This document shows positions 11,300 to 19,981 of a DNA stretch of 26,530 nucleotides, in pieces. The stretch lies in the NCBI GenBank assembly GCA_018902385.1, contig JABSSW010000106.1, forward strand, positions 1-26,530. Direction: 5' to 3'. The notes under the pieces are model-generated. The model worked only from the letters and a program-made list of their open reading frames with translations. It made no database searches and was not told where the DNA came from. The position numbers and the translations under genes were made by a program. Every line of letters starts with the position of its first letter. The stretch's first letter is position 1. This DNA is from Physcia stellaris. Lineage: Eukaryota; Ascomycota; Lecanoromycetes; Caliciales; Physciaceae.

Positions 11300-11462
11300 T
11301 TGATTAATTCAAAGTCTGTTTGACGTTCAATCATCGAACTTTTTGCGTCGTACAGTTGTTTCGCATTTTGCATTTCAATCAAAAATCACATATGATTTTC
11401 ACTCATTTAGTCACAATTGTAAAATAAAATGAGCGCAATTCAATGTTGCAAAAATAACAAAA
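11300..11462 (+). repeat. Dispersed repeat copy B
   Basis: Homologous to copy A by eye: GATTAATTCAAAG..., then CGTACAGTTGTTTCGCATTT, TGCATTTCAATCA, CACATATGATTTTCACT, and CAATTGTAAAATAAAATGAG. It lies inside the same element as copy A, 1.88 kb downstream. The element may therefore be a composite of two Helitron copies, or may have a duplicated subterminal region. No second copy of the TARAACACAAT end was found upstream of it. Confidence 0.55.
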
Positions 11463-11770
11463 ATCGATTCATTATCGCAATAGTTTTGAAATTTGAAAAA
11501 TCATGTTAAACATGTGTTTGTAAAACAATTTCGCAACAACGTTTGCGAAACAACAATGTCATATTCATCATAACTCAATGCGCACTCGTTCGATTTTCGA
11601 TATTTTTGATTTTTTGAATAGTGCTCACTTCGTGCTTCAGAACAAGTCTTCGATTGTATGATTTATTTATTGAATTAAAAAGTTATTAAGATGCGAAATC
11701 GATGAGATCGCAAGAAATTCGATGCGAAAATTTCATAATCTTATCAGATTTGATTTTAATTTTTAAAATT

Positions 11771-11803
11771 CTCGACAAAGTTTTTTTTAAAAAAACTTTC
11801 GAG
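11771..11803 (+). other. Hairpin near the right end of the candidate Helitron
   Basis: The arms are CTCGA-CA-AAGTTTTTTT and AAAAAAACTT-TCGAG, a stem of about 14 pairs with a two-base bulge and almost no loop. It ends 8 bases before gypsy-2 RT resumes. Helitrons carry a palindrome of this kind about 10-12 bases from their 3' end, where it serves as a transposition terminator. The retained CT and AG in the stem are notable in a region where these are rare. Confidence 0.55.
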
Positions 11804-11811
11804 TCTATTTG

Positions 11812-12250
11812 TTTTCATTTATAATAAAATTCGAAAAAAACACGAACGACATTTCATTCAAATATTTCAAAAATTAAAAAAAATCGAATTTCAAATCGAT
11901 ATTAAAAAATGCGAATTTTTTAAAACGAAAATTTCATTTTTAAAAATTATATTATCAACGAAAAACTTACGCATGAATTTTAAAAAAATACAAAATATTG
12001 TCGATTGAATTCGTTCAACGTGTATCAAAAAAATGCAAACATTTATAAATTTTTGCAATTTTTATCGACGTTTTATCAAAACATTTTCGAAATTCGTCAA
12101 ATTTTTGATTCGAATAATTAAAAAAAAATCGATTTCGAATGAATCGATTTCGTTAACGAAACGTTCGAAATTTTGAAAAAACAAATAATCGAAATTTCAA
12201 TTTTTCGACATTACGATCGCAATCGTAAAACAATTTTAAAAACAAATTTT
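11812..12250 (+). pseudogene. pol: gypsy-2 reverse transcriptase, C-terminal part
   Basis: The frame resumes with FIYNKIRKKHERHFIQIFQK, the segment that directly follows YLDDI in Ty3/gypsy RTs (LIYS.T..EH..H...V). It continues as IDIKKCEFFKTKISFL (thumb entry, 'K.EF....I.FLG..I'). Next is QTFINFCNFYRRFIKTFSKF at 12036-12095, matching the connection motif 'FLGF.NFYRRFI..FS..A'. All expected glycines are replaced. This block is the other half of the RT that stops at 9361. Confidence 0.9.
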
Positions 12251-12259
12251 TCGAATTAA

Positions 12260-12640
12260 TGTTTAAATGAAATTTTATCACAATACGACGACGAAAAAAT
12301 TTTTCATTCGATTGTTTTTTTCAATAAAAAAATGATTTTCGTCGAATGCAATTACGAAATATACGATAAAAAATTTTTAATTATTATTCGATATTTGAAA
12401 TATTGAAAATTCGAATTTGAAAATATCAATAAATTCGTCGAAATTTACATTAATCATAAAAATTTGAAAATTTTCATAACAAACAAAAAATTCATTTTTC
12501 GTCAAATACGTTAAATCGAAATTTTGATCGATTACAATATCAAAATTCAATATCAATTCGAAATCAAAAATGTTAAAACGAACGTTTTGATTTGATTGTT
12601 TGAATTTCGTTTTGTCGATAACGACGAACGAAAATTTTAT
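12260..12640 (+). pseudogene. pol: gypsy-2 RNase H relic
   Basis: From 12283 one frame runs, with only TGA at tryptophan positions and one TAA, through [47 protein letters not shown] and VKTNVLI. These match the RNase H series 'H.(V/I).(F/Y).S.K', 'NYEI.DKELLAI', 'V.TDHKNL.YF' and 'ADALSR'. Two catalytic acids are replaced (DKE to DKK and TDH to INH), each by G-to-A after a purine. The block follows RT directly and precedes the integrase zinc finger. Confidence 0.9.
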
Positions 12641-12919
12641 AAAAAACAAATTTTGTTATCGTTTTTTAAATTGCAATTATGTTCGATTGACGTTCAAAAC
12701 GATTTGTACGAACGAATCATGCAAATTAATCGAAAAAATGAAAATTGTATTAATTATCGTCAAATTTTGATCGATAAATAAATCATCAATGACGAAATAA
12801 ATTTGCAAAAATGTTTCGATCGAAATGACATTTTTTTTCAAAAACGAAAATTTATGAATATCAAATCATTTAAATTTCATGATTGAAATAATTCGCGATA
12901 CGTACGATCAATTTTTTTG
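12641..12919 (+). pseudogene. pol: gypsy-2 RNase H-integrase linker
   Basis: The frame stays open from 12596 to 12781 and reads ILLSFFKLQLCSIDVQNDLY, INRKNENCINYRQ and similar. This fits the variable linker between the RNase H domain and the integrase zinc finger of gypsy elements ('..L.P..L...' then '.D.L.Y....I.VP'). There is no catalytic motif in this part. Confidence 0.6.
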
Positions 12920-13500
12920 TATTCATTTAAACATGAATCGCATTGAAAAATTCATTAAACGTTATTATTATTGATTTAATATGCGATTATTTATTAAACG
13001 TTATATTCGTAATTGTCACAAATGTTAACGATTTAAATTTTCACACGATAATCGTTATAAATTGTTAACATTATTGTCAATATTTAATCAACGATAAATA
13101 AATATTTCGATAAATTTCATAATCGAATTATTTGAATTCAAAAAAAACAACGTTATTTGTATTATTATCGATCGATTAATCAAAAAACGACATTATGTTT
13201 TTTGCGTAATCGATGATGACGAATTGACAATCGAAATTTGCGTTAAAATATTGTTTCATTACGTATTTCGCACGCATGATTTATTTTTTTTAATCGTTTC
13301 GAATCGAAATGATCAATTTATGAATCGCGTTTGAAAAATTTTTGTAAACGTTTAAAAATCAAATGTAAATTGTTCACGATATTTCAATTTCAAATCAATA
13401 ATCAAATCGAACGAATTAATCAAAACATTGAAATTCGTTTACGTTTGTATTGCAATTATCGTCAAAACGATTAAATTGATTGAATCGATATCATGAAATT
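12920..13500 (+). pseudogene. pol: gypsy-2 integrase: zinc finger and catalytic core
   Basis: The H2C2 finger region reads RIEKFIKRYYY, a TGA at the expected tryptophan, FNMRLFIKRYIRNCHKC (family pattern 'H.G...T...I...YYWP.M...I..Y...C..C'). The core follows with NISINFIIELFE (first Asp now Asn), ICIIIDRLIKKRHYVFC, RTHDLFFLIVSNRNDQF (second block, SDRD.QF, Asp now Asn) and KSIIKSNELIKTL for the third-acid block. Several TGA stops fall at conserved tryptophans. Confidence 0.88.
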
Positions 13501-13930
13501 CGTTAACAACAATGACGTTTTCGCAATTATCGAATTCATTTTTTTTTTCATCAATAAAAATTATCATTTTCGAATGATTTTTGATTCAAATTTGAATAAT
13601 TACGAAATTATTAAAAAACGTTTATTAATCAAACAAAACGAATTTATTGTCGAAAAAATGAATCGTATTATCGAATAAATCAAAATTAACGTTGTCGATG
13701 TTAAACAAAAAATAATTGTTCGAATCAACAAATTTCGTTTTTTTATCAATTTTGAAATAAAAAATTATGTGTGATTAAATCGTCGTCACATCAAAACGAT
13801 TCGTTTATTTGATAAATTGAATGACAAAAAATTAAATTTATATTTCGTTGTCAAAAAACGAAATATTGTTTACGAATTCGAATTGTTCGATGATATACAC
13901 ATTCATTCAATTTTTCATTTTTGATTGTTA
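13501..13930 (+). pseudogene. pol: gypsy-2 integrase C-terminal domain
   Basis: Directly after the core, one frame (13493-13678) reads EFIFFFINKNYHFRMIFD and MNRIIE, matching 'EFAYNNS.......SPF....G..P'. The next part reads RRHIKTIRLFDKLNDKKLNL then YFVVKKRNIVYEFELFDDIH, then HSIFHF. That is the SH3-like domain of chromoviral integrases ('V.L....I.T.RPS.KLD.K..GP..I....G...Y.L.LP....IHPVFHVS'). It leads straight into the chromodomain. Confidence 0.88.
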
Positions 13931-13979
13931 AAAAAATTCAATGATTTATTAAAAAAACAACACAACGATTTTTCGAAAT

Positions 13980-14182
13980 TCGTTATTGCAAATGAAACGT
14001 TCGAATGAAAATTCGACGACATATTGCAATTTCGATATTATTATTATCGTTTTCAATATCGTTGTAAATGATCGAATTAAAATTTTCACGATCGCATTTG
14101 ATATTATGTCGACGACGATAAATTTCAAAATGTTCAAAATATCGTCGATGTTTTTCACGAAATTAATTCAAAAACAACGAAA
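13980..14182 (+). pseudogene. gypsy-2 chromodomain relic
   Basis: At the C terminus of the integrase, the frame reads DDILQFRYYYYRFQYRCK, then TGA at the expected tryptophan, further broken codons and a TGA before YYVDDDKFQNVQNIVDVFHE. This matches the chromodomain pattern 'V..IL..R.....QYLVKW.GY....TWE...NL.N....I..F'. Chromodomains of fungal chromoviruses bind methylated histone H3 and direct insertion to heterochromatin, which would suit the crowding of elements here (inference). The gene is cut 4-5 codons later by the LTR element E1. Confidence 0.8.
14178..14182. repeat. Target-site duplication of E1, left copy
   Basis: CGAAA lies immediately before the TGTT terminus of the left LTR and again immediately after the AACA terminus of the right LTR at 17223-17227. 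Five bases is the usual duplication length for LTR retroelements. The duplicated bases are part of the gypsy-2 relic. Confidence 0.75.
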
Positions 14183-14351
14183 TGTTGTTTTGCATGATAG
14201 TCGATATTCATTAAACGAGAATTTTAAAACTAAAAAGAAAGTATGTACAGATGAAAATCGAAATGTCTGATGTAAAACTTGCGAATGTCAAAATTCTAAT
14301 CACGTGTTTCTTTTAACTTTGCGACAATGTCTTCGAAACACGCTCGTAACA
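14183..14351 (-). repeat. E1 LTR, left (3' LTR in element orientation)
   Basis: It aligns with 17044-17222 over almost its whole length. From TGCATGATAGTCGATATTCA to CTCGTAACA about ten substitutions can be counted, all transitions in CpC/CpT or ApG/GpG context, plus one gap of about 8 bases. The first few bases (TGTTGTTTTG against TATTACAGTCGTG) align poorly. Confidence 0.85.
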
Positions 14352-14368
14352 CTATTTTTTTTTCTCTC
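14352..14368 (-). other. Polypurine tract of E1
   Basis: Read on the minus strand this is GAGAGAAAAAAAAATAG, directly followed by the LTR start TGTTACGAG. In LTR retroelements the polypurine tract primes plus-strand DNA synthesis and sits immediately upstream of the 3' LTR, so it fixes the orientation of E1 as minus. Confidence 0.65.
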
Positions 14369-14457
14369 ACAAATTTCGTCTCGAAGCGACTATCTCTCTC
14401 ATATTTCTCTCATCGATCGGCGATTTCAAGAATATCGTTGATTGAAACGTAAATAAT

Positions 14458-16976
14458 TCAATGAATCATTGCGAAAGTTGAAATGATCGAAACAAATGCA
14501 ACAAACGTGATTTGAAGACGAAAATCGAAAGAACGGCGAAAACGTGAGCGGAAATCTAGATCGAAATCATGCGAATGAGAATTTTGATTGCAAAAATGAG
14601 AATTTTGATTGCAACGAGATGTAAAAAAATCTGACTTTTGTATGACGAAAAGATCGATTTCTTTGACAAATAGATCAATAAGACAAAGCGACAAAGCGAA
14701 AACGATTTCGCAAACATAAATTGCTGAAAATTCTTCGAATTCGAGCTTTTCAAACTCTGACTAATCGATGTCTTTTGATTGACTGCAAACAGAAAATATG
14801 CGATGATTCGTGACTGATAGAGAATGTCAAAGTTTCGTGAAAAAAAACGACGTTTTTGATGTTGCGACAAATCAAATGATTTCGACTTCTCAACAAACAT
14901 GCGATGAAAATCATGAATTGTAAAATAGAACTTCGAAATCGATTTTCGAAACCTTGATGAAAATGTTGCGAACGAAATTGACGAACAAGTTGTTGATGCA
15001 ATCTTCGCACGCTTTGATGTTGATTTCGATATAAGTGATGCAATTGTTGCAAAAATGACGAACGAAATAAATGAATTTCTCAGTCGTTCTGAGAGTGTAA
15101 TTGATCTAAAAATCGAAAATTTTGAAATTGTTTTTGATGAGATTGTTGTTGAAATTGTTGATGAGATTGTTGATAAAAAAGTTGTTTTTGATGAAATGAT
15201 TGATGAAATTGTTGATGAGATTGTTGATGAGATTGTTGAGATTTTATCTTTTTTTATTGAAGTTTCGTTTCGAAGCGTTAACTATTTTCTTCGCATGATG
15301 TTGACGAATGTGCTCGTGCAACTTGTTTTTGACTCGAAAATTTTCTCGCAATGTTTGCAAACGATCTTTTGACAGATAACATTTTGAGTATGTTGCAAAA
15401 GTCGAATCAATGACGAAAAGAACGCGAAACAATTGAGACAAAAATGATATTGTGACGAAGAATGCGACGCAGACGAAACAGAAAAAGAAATCTGAATCGA
15501 CGATTTCGCAGAAAATTTCTTTGAAAATGCAATGATCAAAGCTTCTAATCACTCGCTTAGTTTTTTTTTGACGATTTCGATTTCGAGTTTGCTTTGTTGT
15601 TTGTATCAGATTAATGCAAAATCACGAAAACAATCGAATAACAAAGTCAACACATTTGACTCGCGATATTGATGTTGACATTGTCGAAGTCGTTGCACAA
15701 AATTCGCGATCTCGCAAAACAGACTGAATTTCTGAATATCACACAGAAGAATTGCATCGAAAAAATCAATATTTGCAGCAACTGAAATGAGTTTCGCGAT
15801 CTCGACTATAGTTTTTGAAGTTTTCTTTTCGAGTTGTAAGGCGAGAGAAAGCATTCAGATGATTTTCGAAAATGATATTTTAACGATTGTTTTTCGCGAT
15901 CAACGTCAAATAGTTCTATCGAACAATGAATACATTGTGTTTTGTAACAAATATCAATGTCATTGAATTCAGCGACGATCAAAACATTCTTTGAATCAAC
16001 ATTACGTCATTTGTTTAGACTCGTTAGTCTGTCTTCGTATGTGTTCAAAAACTTGACGAGCAGAGCGAAAACAGAAAAAAGTTCAATTTTCGACTTTTCA
16101 ACAACGTTTTTTTCAGCGATTTTCAATTCGATCTTCTGTTGAAGTTGTTGAGCGAACGAGCAGTGTGATGCGTTTCGAAAATGCTTTTTCAACGACTTGA
16201 AAGTGTAGTATTTCGTATATAGTCTCAAGAAGCAAGTCAAACATTCGATGACATTCGAATTTGTTGAATTGCTCTTTTCTGAAAAGTCAACGACGATCAT
16301 GATTGTTTTGAAGTGAAAACGACGTGTTGCGCTGAGATAAGATCGAATGATTAACAGATTCGCTAATCGTTTTTCGTATGTGAATAACGACTTCAACGAA
16401 AGAGAAATCGAAGTCGTATCATCTGTAAAAGTCGCGAAAATAAAGGCTTTCATAATGACGAAGCGAAATCGAAATCGAAATCGAATTGAGAAGTCTTTTG
16501 AACGCAAAAAGAAAAAAAACGCGTCGATTTAACGTGCGAACGCGTATCTTTTCGTCAAATATTTCGAATTGTAATGAAGATGCGATGCGAAACAAATAAA
16601 TAAAAAAATGTGATGTTGACGAACGAATCGAAAAATTGTTTCGGACGAAGTTGAAGAGAACGCGTTAATTTGATTTGCAAACGCGTATATTACAGAATCT
16701 TTCTCGAACTGTAATGAATAGAATACTTTTGCAATCGTTGAAAAAGTTGTCGAGTAAATAGTAGATGTTTTTGACTCGTGCAATTATCGAAGAGATATGT
16801 CGAGCAAATGAAGAAAAGACGATCAATGAAATTGTACGATCTGCTGAATAAAATCGTACTGACGTAGCAGTTGATTTTGCAATTGATAGATCAAATATTT
16901 GAATCTTGATTGATTGATTTCGATAGCATCGTTGATTGATGATTAAATTCAATTCTTGTTGTTTTCTTTCGATCAC
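14458..16976 (-). pseudogene. E1 gag-like protein with C2H2-type zinc fingers (relic)
   Basis: The minus strand reads through a protein in several frames. 16665-16976 and 16529-16783 are S/T-rich and may be the disordered N terminus. At 16160-16243 is IECLTCF...LKKHFRNASHC, a C-x2-C-x16-H-x5-H-C finger. 15606-15854 contains RLRQCQHQYRESNVLTLLFD, which resembles a gag capsid helix preceding 'LRG.A..W'. 15240-15442 holds two fingers: FCLNCFAFFSSLIRLLQHTQ (C-x2-C-x12-H-x5-C), and CKHCEKIFESK continued after a frameshift by KLHEHIRQHH (C2H2). A glutamine/histidine-rich repeat tail follows. I believe similar proteins are common in fungal repeat families, but that is memory. No polymerase is encoded. 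Confidence 0.6.
15136..15237 (-). repeat. 12-bp tandem repeat inside the E1 gene
   Basis: Units of GATGARATTGTT on the plus strand (15136, 15160, 15202, 15214, 15226, with variants between) form an irregular array. One minus-strand frame reads QQSH/QQFH tetrapeptides, which could derive from QQPH by C-to-T change; this suggests a Q/P/H-rich linker after the zinc fingers. The plus strand is open over it as DEIV repeats, but that frame is probably a shadow. Confidence 0.75.
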
Positions 16977-17043
16977 TGATGATTAAGCAGACGCATACAA
17001 CAAGTACACGTTTTCATTGAATAGAAATGAAATTTTAGAATAA

Positions 17044-17222
17044 TATTACAGTCGTGCATGATAGTCGATATTCATTAAACGAAAATTCTAAAACTAGAAA
17101 GAAAGTATGTACAAATGAAAATCGAAATGCTTGATGTAGAAATTTTCATTTTCGAATGTCAAGATCTTAATCACGTGTTTCTTTTAGCTTTGCGACAATG
17201 TCTTCGAAGCACGCTCGTAACA
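17044..17222 (-). repeat. E1 LTR, right (5' LTR in element orientation)
   Basis: This is the partner of 14183-14351. It starts TATTACAGTCGTGCATGATA and ends CTCGTAACA, followed at once by CGAAA. Where the two LTRs differ, sometimes one and sometimes the other keeps the ancestral C or G. At two places an inferred ancestral CCT became TCT in one LTR and CTT in the other (GTCTG against GCTTG; ATTCT against ATCTT), which is direct evidence of independent hits in the same CC dinucleotide. Confidence 0.85.
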
Positions 17223-17227
17223 CGAAA
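17223..17227. repeat. Target-site duplication of E1, right copy
   Basis: CGAAA directly after the right LTR, identical to 14178-14182. Beyond it the sequence (TTTGTTTTGCG...) would continue the 3' end of gypsy-2. Confidence 0.75.
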
Positions 17228-17480
17228 TTTGTTTTGCGAAATAATTAAATCGTGAATTGTATTGTTTATGATCGATCAAAAAATTGTTATCGAATTCGTT
17301 ACAATCCATTTTCAAATTGTCGTCAATAATTTTTTTTGTCATTCGTTTCGTTTTCATTTTGCGTTATTTACAATCAAAATTTACGTCGCATGAAAAATTG
17401 AATCGTGTCAAAAACATTTTCAAAAATTGTCGTCAAATTTTATTGAACAATAAATGATAATGTAAAATATTATGCAATAA
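17228..17480 (+). other. 3' end of gypsy-2, no recognised motif
   Basis: By the logic of the E1 insertion this is gypsy-2 sequence just past the chromodomain. The frame closes within a few codons. No LTR, polypurine tract or target duplication was found. Confidence 0.4.
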
Positions 17481-18020
17481 TATAAATAAACAACAAATTG
17501 TCAAAAAATTCAAACATTTACAAATTCGTCGACAAAATTTTCAATTGTTTATTAATGACACGCGAAATTATTTGTAAAATTCGTACAAAATATTTGTTTT
17601 TCAAAAAATTTATTACATGCATATTTCGTTGAATGCATTGTACGAATTAATTGTTTTATATGTGATAACGTCGACATGTTAATCGTGATAACAAAAATTT
17701 TATCAATTTCGTCAAATTGTTTGTTTCGTAATATCAATTTGATTTTGCAAAAATTTTCAAAATTGTCGATACGCGAAATTCGATTTTCAATAATTTGTTT
17801 ATTAATGTTCGTCGAAATTGTTTTTAACGAATTGCATAAATTGATTATTTTTTAAAACATTCATTGCATTTATGTTTTGTCGCATGCAATGTACACATTG
17901 ATTTTCGCATGTTCGAAAATATCAATGCATTAAAAATTATCACGACGATTTTATTAATAAATTCAAATTGTTTATTTCAAAATATAATCATATGAATGTT
18001 TTCGAAATTTAAACGAATTT
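17481..18020 (-). pseudogene. Unrecognised tandemly duplicated segment
   Basis: Two minus-strand blocks, about 252 bases apart, encode similar segments. 17552-17737 reads RNKQFDEIDKIFVITIN, then TMHSTKYACNKFFEK; about 17796-17990 reads QNKQFEFINKIVVIIFN, then TLHATKHKCNECFKK. The shared pattern is NKQF..I.KI.VI..N...(about 12 residues)..T(M/L)H.TK..CN..F.K. I do not recognise the family. Conservation of residues across the duplication suggests a real coding segment that duplicated before it decayed. It lies between the 3' ends of gypsy-2 and gypsy-3 and could belong to either, or to a third element. Confidence 0.4.
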
Positions 18021-18359
18021 ATTTCGTTGACGAAATTTTTTTCGCGACGTTTCGCGTTTATTTTTTTGTTTGAACGATCAATCAATTCAACGTTATTCAA
18101 CAATATATTTATATCGCGCAAAACGTTTATCGAAAAAAAAATCAATTAATCGTTTCGAAACGAAATTGAAAAAAAAACGAAAAATAATGTAACGAACGTG
18201 CATCGAATTCAACATTTGACAAATTAACATCGTGTTAATATCGTTATTTTATCACATCGAATGTTAAAATCGAAAATCGCTTTGACGCATTCAAACGATT
18301 TAATTTTTTACATATATTTTTACAAATTTTCATGTATTTGTTTTTTACTTAGAAATTTT

Positions 18360-19646
18360 CGTGTAATTATGTATTAATTCAATCAATGCATGACATTTCA
18401 CAATTAATTTGATTTTCGAAAAAATTACAAAAAAAATTGCGAAAAAATCAACAATAAAACACATTATAAATTCGCATTGTTTCAAATAATTCAAATTGAT
18501 AAAATTTGTTTCGACGTTGTAATATTTTGAATAAATTCAATTTTTTGTCATCGAATTTGTCGAATGATTTAACGATTTTGATATTTGATCAATTTAAAAA
18601 AACGTAATTTTTTTCAACGTATTTCACGATTTTGCGATGTTTATTGATTTGTGTTGTTATGCGTTTTTGAATTATGTCGACGTAAATTTGTACATAATCG
18701 AAAATATTTTATATTTTGTTCGTGATGTTTTTCGTTTTATCGATCAAAAATCGTTTTTTTGTAAAAATACTTGAAATGAAATTCGATAAAAAATTTATAC
18801 GAAAATGAAAATTTTTATTGACGAAAAATAATAACAATTCAATAAATATAAAAATCGCGTTATGATTTGCAAATTCAATTATAAATAATAAAACGTTTTA
18901 ATCGTTTTGTATATAATTGTAATATTATCGTAATATTTTTTCGATGTTTTAAATAATTTTTTCGATTTAATTATCAATTTTTGAATAAAAAATCGTAAAA
19001 AATTTACATTTGATGTCGAAAATTTTGCAAAAAAATTGTTATACAAAAAACACGAATTAAAAATTTCGATTAAATATTATTAAAAAAAACAAATCATGAA
19101 TACGAAACACGTATTGAATAAATATTTTTGTTGTAATTTTAACATTCGTGTTTTCGTTTTTCGTTGTACAAAATGCATGATGACGTTTTTTATTAAATTT
19201 GTCGATTATTGTACAAATGACATTATGATCGTGAACGTTAAATGATTTCGTAATAAAATTAATTAATATATTCGTTCAACGTTATAAAAATATAATAAAA
19301 AAAATGAATAAATCGTTTTTACGATTTTTGAAAATTTTAATTCGTTAACATTTATGACAATTACGTACGTATTGACGAATTATTTTACGCATGTTAAATC
19401 AATAATAATCACGACGTAAAAAAAATTTTATACGATTAAATTTAAAATGATTCGACACGAAAATTTCATGAATTTTTTTAATAAAATTAACAAACAAAAA
19501 ACATCGACGAACATTCATAATCGATTTTTGTAATATAAAATATCGTTTTTTTGACAATCGTGTAAATTAATTTTATTTACGAAAATGAAATTTTGATTGA
19601 ATTTTTCACGATATGTTTTGTAATTGTCGTTTGTTTTATTGACGAT
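18360..19646 (-). pseudogene. pol: gypsy-3 integrase relic
   Basis: Minus-strand reading gives the linker INLHDCQKNDILYYKNRL, matching '...DGLLYY..RLWVP'. The zinc-finger end reads DYY, TGA, FNMRKIIRQYVRNCHKC. The core reads NILINFITKSFNVHDHNVIC, then TIIDKFNKKRHHAFCTT, then RIHDLFFLIIFNRN (the SDR block). The C-terminal domain reads YVFLN, TGA, SNIKIVKSFDKFDDKKLNLF, ending FELFETMRIYNVF ('L.LP..MRIH.VFHVS'). It resembles the gypsy-2 integrase but is clearly a different copy or family. Stops fall mainly at expected tryptophans. A chromodomain after 18360 is possible but not readable. Confidence 0.87.
19642..19646. repeat. Target-site duplication of E2, left copy
   Basis: ACGAT precedes the TGTT end of the left LTR and recurs at 21182-21186 directly after the right LTR end TTTAACA. 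Five identical bases, at a point where the gypsy-3 reading rejoins. Confidence 0.75.
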
Positions 19647-19805
19647 TGTTACAAATAAAAATACGTGATGCAATAATAAATATAATAATTGTTAATTTTT
19701 TAAAAAATACGCGAAAAAATTATTTACATGTTCGTTTGACGACGTTAATTTTATTGAAATTGTTACGTGACGTTTTTGAAATTATTTTCGAAACAGTTTT
19801 TAACA
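19647..19805. repeat. E2 LTR, left
   Basis: It aligns with 21030-21181: the core AATAATTGTTAATTTTT and GACGTTAATTTTATTGAAAT is identical or nearly so in both. Differences are mostly TG/TA, CA/TA and CG/CA, not the CT/AG type seen in E1. Confidence 0.75.
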
Positions 19806-19981
19806 ACATGTTCATTTTTTGAAAAAAAAAACGACGTTTTCGTCGTTTCACGAATTTTTCAAATTTTTCAATTTTTCGTGCAATATTCATAATTTGTTAT
19901 TTATGCGATTCGACGTTAAAAAATTCAAAAAAAAAAGTTATCGAATGTAAAAAAATCAAAAAATAATCAAAAAAACGAAAT

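Larger units (their letters stand above)
9362..11811 (+). mobile_element. Candidate non-autonomous Helitron inserted in gypsy-2 RT
   Basis: The boundaries come from the interrupted RT: gypsy sequence ends ...AACGATA at 9361 and resumes TTTTCATTTAT at 11812. The join rebuilds the frame without target duplication and between A and T, the classical Helitron site. The left end TAAAACACAATCTATAAAAA nearly matches the left end of the RepHel-coding element at 21508 (TAGAACACAATTTATAAAAA). A long hairpin at 11771-11803 lies 8 bases before the right junction, as in Helitron 3' ends. The usual 5' TC and 3' CTRR ends are not seen. No RepHel domain is readable inside, so it would depend on another element. 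Confidence 0.5.
14183..17222 (-). mobile_element. E1, short LTR retroelement without pol
   Basis: E1 is bounded by 169- and 179-base direct repeats with TGTT...AACA-type ends and by a CGAAA target duplication. Orientation is minus: a purine-rich tract (GAGAGAAAAAAAAATAG on the minus strand, 14352-14368) abuts the left LTR as a polypurine tract should, and the gene relic is also on the minus strand. The 2.7-kb interior shows a gag-like and zinc-finger protein but no RT, RNase H or integrase motif, so it would depend on another element. It keeps far more CT and AG, plus a few GG and CC, than anything else in the window, so it is the youngest insertion. Confidence 0.82.
6900..17300 (+). mobile_element. 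Ty3/gypsy chromodomain retrotransposon relic (gypsy-2), twice interrupted
   Basis: The plus strand carries gag, protease, RT, RNase H, integrase and chromodomain in chromovirus order, in three blocks: about 6900-9361, 11812-14182, and a short tail from 17223. The two gaps are a 2.45-kb candidate non-autonomous Helitron in the RT, and the LTR element E1 just after the chromodomain with CGAAA on both sides. Removing both insertions leaves about 4.9 kb, a sensible gag-pol length. RT motifs resume in register after the first gap. LTRs of gypsy-2 were not identified and outer limits are approximate. Confidence 0.87.

Noticed and set aside
11771-11803. Rho-independent bacterial terminator
   Set aside because: A hairpin with T runs looks like one, but the setting is eukaryotic transposon relics and the hairpin sits at a Helitron-type 3' junction.
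14578-14620. 21-bp direct duplication GAGAATTTTGATTGCAA in E1
   Set aside because: It is real but only two units and inside the E1 coding relic; it has no clear meaning beyond local slippage.
15055-15372. Plus-strand DEIV-repeat protein
   Set aside because: It is the shadow of the 12-bp repeat in the minus-strand E1 gene, whose zinc fingers overlap it.
19806-19850. Polypurine tract to orient E2
   Set aside because: A-rich stretches occur on both sides of the E2 interior; none is distinctive enough in this AT-rich context.
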